Shown: one piece after another, positions 61,092 through 64,000 of the stretch
How the letters are laid out: every line of letters begins with the position of its first letter
Numbering within the stretch: position 1 is the first letter of the stretch
Source: CAYXAA01 sp964462985
Lineage (GTDB): Bacteria; Pseudomonadota; Alphaproteobacteria; Rhizobiales; Stappiaceae
Length of the DNA: 64,000 nucleotides
Assembly (NCBI GenBank): GCA_964462985.1
Contig: CAYXAA010000004.1
Location: 62,001-126,000 of the forward strand
Direction of reading: 5' to 3'
Notes under the pieces: generated by a model
Seen by the model: the letters and a program-made list of their open reading frames with translations, nothing else
The model's database searches: none
What the model was told of the DNA's origin: nothing
Made by a program: the position numbers and the translations under genes

Positions 61092-62408
61092 ATGATCAGG
61101 TTCAGACGACGTGTTGCGTTGAGAGCGGGGATAGCACTGCCTGCCCTTATCCTGGCGGCGGCGCTCGGCACTGTGTCCGCACCGGCCCCGGCCGAGGCGG
61201 CCTGCGATCTTACCTTCAAGCCGGAAGAAGGTGCGGAACTGACGCTGCTGCGCTGGAAACGCTTCGTGCAGGCCGAGGAAGACGCCTTTATGAAGATCGT
61301 CGAGAATTTCAAGAACGACTGCGGCGTCACCGTCAACGTGCAGAACGAGTCGCTCGACGACGTACAGCCCAAGGCCTCGGTCGCCGCCAATGTCGGTCAG
61401 GGACCGGACCTGGTCTGGGGCCTCTATTCACTGCCGCACCTATTTCCGAACAAGCTCGTCGACCTCACCGACCTGGCCACCATGCTGGGTGAGACATACG
61501 GAGGCTGGGTGCCGTCGGCGGAAGCCTATGGCAGGTCCGGAGACCAGTGGATCGCCATCCCCGTCGCCTATAACGGCAACTACCTTAATTATCGTATCTC
61601 CATGCTGGAGAAGGCCGGCGTCGAGAAGGTCCCGTCCACGACCGCCGAGTTCCTCGATGCGGCGAAGAAGCTGAAAGAGGCAGGCACTCCGATCGGGCTC
61701 GCGCTCGGCCACGCTTCAGGCGACGGCAACGCCTGGGTACACTGGGCACTGTGGAGTCACGGCGGCTCGCTGGTTGACGAGGAAGACAACGTCATCATCA
61801 ACTCGCCCGAGACCAAGGCGGCGGTCGAATACGTCAAGGAACTGGCGCAGTACCTGGCGCCGGGGGTCGCGTCCTGGAACGACAGCAACAACAACAAGGC
61901 CTTCATGTCCGGCGAGATCAGCATCACCAACAACGGTCCCTCGATCCTCCCGGCCGCCAAGACCGAGGCACCTGAGATTGCGGAGGACATGAATCACGCC
62001 GCCTGGCCGATCGGGCCGGTCGGCAGGCCGACGGAATTTCACATCGCCTATCCGATGTCGATCTTCCAGTACACGAAGTACCCGAATGCGGCGAAGGGCT
62101 TCGTCGAATATCTATTCCAGCCGGACCAGTACAACCCCTGGCTGGAAGGTGCCGTCGCCTACCTGACGCCGCCTCTGACGAGCTACGAAGACAGCAAGAC
62201 CTTCGCCGATCCGAAGCTCGCCGTTTTCAAGAATGCGGCCCGCGACACGCTGACGGCAGGGTACAGGGGTTCGGTCGGCGACAAGGCGGCGGCGGCGCTG
62301 GCCGAGTTCATCGTGCTCGACATGTTCGCCAATGCCGCCACGGGCAACATGTCAGTGGACGATGCCATCGCCCAGGCGGAACGGCAGGCAAAGCGGATCT
62401 ACCGTTAG
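61092..62408 (+). CDS. Sugar ABC substrate-binding protein (CUT1)
   Basis: A 438-residue periplasmic binding protein of the SBP_bac_1 (MalE/UgpB) family. The signal is long (MIRFRRRVALRAGIALPALI), cleaved near AEAA at about 36. TLLRWKRFVQAEEDAFMKIVENF begins the mature lobe; IPVAYNGNYLNYRISMLEKAGV and ISITNNGPSILPAAKTE are family-typical substrate-facing regions. Normal length. gggaggacgag precedes the ATG. The ligand is probably an oligosaccharide or polyol, but not defined. Confidence 0.9.
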   Translation: MIRFRRRVALRAGIALPALILAAALGTVSAPAPAEAACDLTFKPEEGAELTLLRWKRFVQAEEDAFMKIVENFKNDCGVTVNVQNESLDDVQPKASVAANVGQGPDLVWGLYSLPHLFPNKLVDLTDLATMLGETYGGWVPSAEAYGRSGDQWIAIPVAYNGNYLNYRISMLEKAGVEKVPSTTAEFLDAAKKLKEAGTPIGLALGHASGDGNAWVHWALWSHGGSLVDEEDNVIINSPETKAAVEYVKELAQYLAPGVASWNDSNNNKAFMSGEISITNNGPSILPAAKTEAPEIAEDMNHAAWPIGPVGRPTEFHIAYPMSIFQYTKYPNAAKGFVEYLFQPDQYNPWLEGAVAYLTPPLTSYEDSKTFADPKLAVFKNAARDTLTAGYRGSVGDKAAAALAEFIVLDMFANAATGNMSVDDAIAQAERQAKRIYR

Positions 62409-62416
62409 TGGGGGAC

Positions 62417-62445
62417 GGAGCCGGGCGTCGGACACGCCCGGCTCC
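62417..62445 (+). terminator. Perfect 12-bp stem-loop after binding protein
   Basis: ggagccgggcgt (62417-62428) and its complement (62434-62445) flank a 5-base loop, 8 bases after the binding protein stop. The region after it is gcttt, so partial termination is possible. It is the fourth such hairpin after a binding-protein gene in this window. Confidence 0.6.
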
Positions 62446-62474
62446 GGCTTTGCGCATTCGGGACGTTACGATCC

Positions 62475-62590
62475 GGCAGTATCTGCCATCGCACTGTCTT
62501 GTCGACCACCGTCCCCACACGTCGGGTTCGTTTCCGGCCGGGACGAAGGTTGAAGCCACTGTCGCGTGTGCAGCGGCGGCAGTATTTGCC
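62475..62590. promoter_or_regulatory. Two copies of GGCAGTATYTGCC, possible operators
   Basis: GGCAGTATCTGCC (62475-62487) and GGCAGTATTTGCC (62578-62590) are near-identical short dyads 103 bases apart, between binding protein and permease genes. The first is a perfect GGCAG-N3-CTGCC dyad. The spacing is close to whole helical turns. A regulator could loop between them; no regulator gene is in this part of the window. Confidence 0.3.
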
Positions 62591-62658
62591 TCCGCCATGG
62601 GTGAGGCGATCGATCAGCATCGCCCCTTTCGAAGCTCCAAAAATAGAGGACCTGGAGG

Positions 62659-63606
62659 ATGGTGGACATCGCCGTGCAAGCACACAGCGTTGGTACCGGC
62701 GGCCTCTGGTCGCGTCTGCAGCACAACCGCAACTGGCTCGGTGTCTGGTTCATGCTGCCGGCGGCCGGATTCCTGGTGCTGTTTCTCGCCTATCCGCTCG
62801 GCCTCGGCATCTGGCTATCGATGACCGACGCCAAGATCGGCCGCGAGGGCGTCTTCATCGGCTTCGAGAACTTCAGTTGGCTCGCCGACGATCCCGTATT
62901 CTGGCTGTCGGTCTTCAACACGCTGCTCTATACGATCGTTGCGAGCGTGTTCAAATTCGCGATCGGCCTCTATTTGGCGATCCTTCTGAACCACCACCTC
63001 CCGTTCAAGGCCTTCATCCGCGCGATCGTGCTGCTGCCCTACATTGTGCCGACGGTGCTTTCGGCGATCGCGTTCTGGTGGATCTTCGACCCGCAGTTCT
63101 CGATCATTTCCTGGACCCTGAAACAGGCCGGGCTGATCGAGACCAACATCAACTTCCTTGGCGAGCCGTGGAACGCACGCTGGTCGGTGATCTTCGCCAA
63201 CATCTGGCGCGGCGTGCCCTTTGTGGCGATCACACTGCTCGCCGGGCTGCAGACCGTTTCACCCTCACTGTATGAAGCGGCGACGATCGACGGCGCCAGC
63301 CGGTGGCAGATCTTCCGCCATATCACCTATCCGCTTCTGACGCCGATCATCGCGGTGGTGATGACCTTCTCTATACTGTTCACCTTCACGGACTTCCAGC
63401 TGATCTGGGCGATCACGCGCGGCGGACCGGTCAATGCCACCCACCTGATGGCGACGCTCTCCTACCAGCGCGCCATCCTCGGCGGCTATCTCGGCGAGGG
63501 CGCGGCGATCTCCACGGCGATGATCCCGTTCCTCCTCGGCGCGATTATGGTGTCCTGGTTCGGACTGCAGCGGCGCAAATGGCAGCAGGGAGAAAGCGAT
63601 GACTGA
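62659..63606 (+). CDS. Sugar ABC transporter permease (MalF-like)
   Basis: A 315-residue inner-membrane permease of CUT1. Six membrane segments; FMLPAAGFLVLFLAYPLGLGIWLSMTD opens it, and the coupling loop EAATIDGASRWQIFRHITYPLL is near residue 210-230. A periplasmic loop with NINFLGEPWNARWSVIFANIW follows segment three. No strong ribosome site is visible before the ATG; the stop overlaps the next permease start by 8 bases. It pairs with the MalG-like partner. Confidence 0.92.
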   Translation: MVDIAVQAHSVGTGGLWSRLQHNRNWLGVWFMLPAAGFLVLFLAYPLGLGIWLSMTDAKIGREGVFIGFENFSWLADDPVFWLSVFNTLLYTIVASVFKFAIGLYLAILLNHHLPFKAFIRAIVLLPYIVPTVLSAIAFWWIFDPQFSIISWTLKQAGLIETNINFLGEPWNARWSVIFANIWRGVPFVAITLLAGLQTVSPSLYEAATIDGASRWQIFRHITYPLLTPIIAVVMTFSILFTFTDFQLIWAITRGGPVNATHLMATLSYQRAILGGYLGEGAAISTAMIPFLLGAIMVSWFGLQRRKWQQGESDD

Positions 63607-64000
63607 CGCCGCGGAACGTACGAGTTCGCACGCCGCTGCGGCCGAACAGGCGAACGACGGCCTCCTTGCCGGCTGGCAGGAGCGGCGCCGCCTGCGCCGG
63701 GCCGAAGCCGAGAACGCTTCCGGCATGGACTATCTGATGAGCGTTCCGCAGCGTTGGGTGACGGTCTACATCCCCCTCGCGGTCATCATCGTCGTACTGT
63801 TGTTCCCGTTCTACTGGATGACGATCACCGCGGTGAAGCCGAACGAGCAGCTCGTCGATCTCGGCCGCGGCAACCCTTTCTGGGTGACGAGCCCGACCTT
63901 CGACCACATCCGGGCACTGCTGTTCGAAACCCCCTACCTGCATTGGATGTGGAATACGATGCTGATTGCGATCGTGGCGACCTTCCTGTCACTCGTTGCC
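63599..64000 (+). CDS. Sugar ABC transporter permease (MalG-like), truncated by window
   Basis: The reading frame starts with the ATG at 63599, overlapping the MalF-like stop by 8 bases, and runs open to the end of the window. The visible 134 residues begin MTDAAERTSSHAAAAEQ, a polar N-terminus of about 55 residues, which is longer than usual, then the first membrane segment WVTVYIPLAVIIVVLLFPFYWMTITAVKP and the typical WVTSPTFDHIRALLFETPYLHWMWNTMLIAIVATF. It should continue with the EAA coupling loop outside the window. It completes the CUT1 importer. Confidence 0.9.
   Translation, partial: MTDAAERTSSHAAAAEQANDGLLAGWQERRRLRRAEAENASGMDYLMSVPQRWVTVYIPLAVIIVVLLFPFYWMTITAVKPNEQLVDLGRGNPFWVTSPTFDHIRALLFETPYLHWMWNTMLIAIVATFLSLVA

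Overview
The window is a high-GC, gene-dense stretch of bacterial chromosome. It looks like an alphaproteobacterium, most likely of the Hyphomicrobiales (Rhizobiales) type. That placement rests on family content rather than a marker gene: CsgH-type curli inhibitor, many ABC and TRAP solute uptake systems, fused indolepyruvate:ferredoxin oxidoreductase, the NicO/DUF1007 pair, a CobW-WD40 pair, and short dispersed palindromes of the kind common in rhizobial intergenic DNA. No rRNA, tRNA, CRISPR array, insertion sequence or phage gene was seen. Genes are tightly packed with many 4-base start/stop overlaps, so most of the window is ordinary metabolic chromosome.

Layout. 0.4-1.8 kb: a small curli locus (curlin, csgH, curlin). 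1.8-11.3 kb: a divergent sugar-uptake locus. Leftward it has a dehydrogenase, a FadR-type regulator, a permease and an ATPase; rightward it has an epimerase, two periplasmic binding proteins, a double ATPase and a permease. A dyad between the two arms is a good operator candidate. 11.4-15.2 kb: a membrane methyltransferase-like gene, a class III aminotransferase and a succinate-semialdehyde dehydrogenase, which together could form an amine catabolic pair. 15.2-19.0 kb: the lower gallate/protocatechuate 4,5-cleavage operon galB-ligK-galD, ending in a LysR regulator with two tandem DNA-binding domains. 19.4-28.1 kb: a branched-chain/aromatic-acid type ABC transporter (livFGHMK) flanked by a PaaK-like ligase and a long-chain acyl-CoA ligase. 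28.3-31.1 kb: a hybrid sensor kinase and its response regulator. 31.4-32.4 kb: a multi-pass membrane protein resembling CcdA/DsbD. 32.6-37.5 kb: indolepyruvate:ferredoxin oxidoreductase and an orphan TRAP binding protein.

37.7-42.3 kb: a cobalt-type nitrile hydratase cassette (class I amidotransferase-like hydrolase, alpha, beta, accessory protein) facing a nickel/cobalt transporter and its DUF1007 partner. 42.8-45.3 kb: a polar amino acid ABC transporter. 45.4-50.8 kb: a YghU-like glutathione transferase, leucine/valine-type dehydrogenase, a PAS-PAS-GAF-GGDEF cyclase and a LysR regulator. 50.8-54.9 kb: a CobW-type metal GTPase with WD40 and DUF2937 partners, two small unknown proteins and an O6-alkylguanine methyltransferase. 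55.4-59.6 kb: an SLC13 permease, an aminotransferase and a 2-hydroxyacid dehydrogenase. 59.9-64.0 kb: a second sugar ABC transporter (ATPase, binding protein, two permeases), cut by the window end.

The common theme is scavenging and degrading small organic molecules: sugars, amino acids, amines, aromatic acids and nitriles, with local regulators beside each module. No clear new defence or mobile system is present. The most unusual items are the double-HTH LysR regulator, the nitrile hydratase cassette with its own amidotransferase-like hydrolase and metal importer, the split sugar-transport locus with its dyad operator, and recurring stem-loops directly after binding-protein genes.
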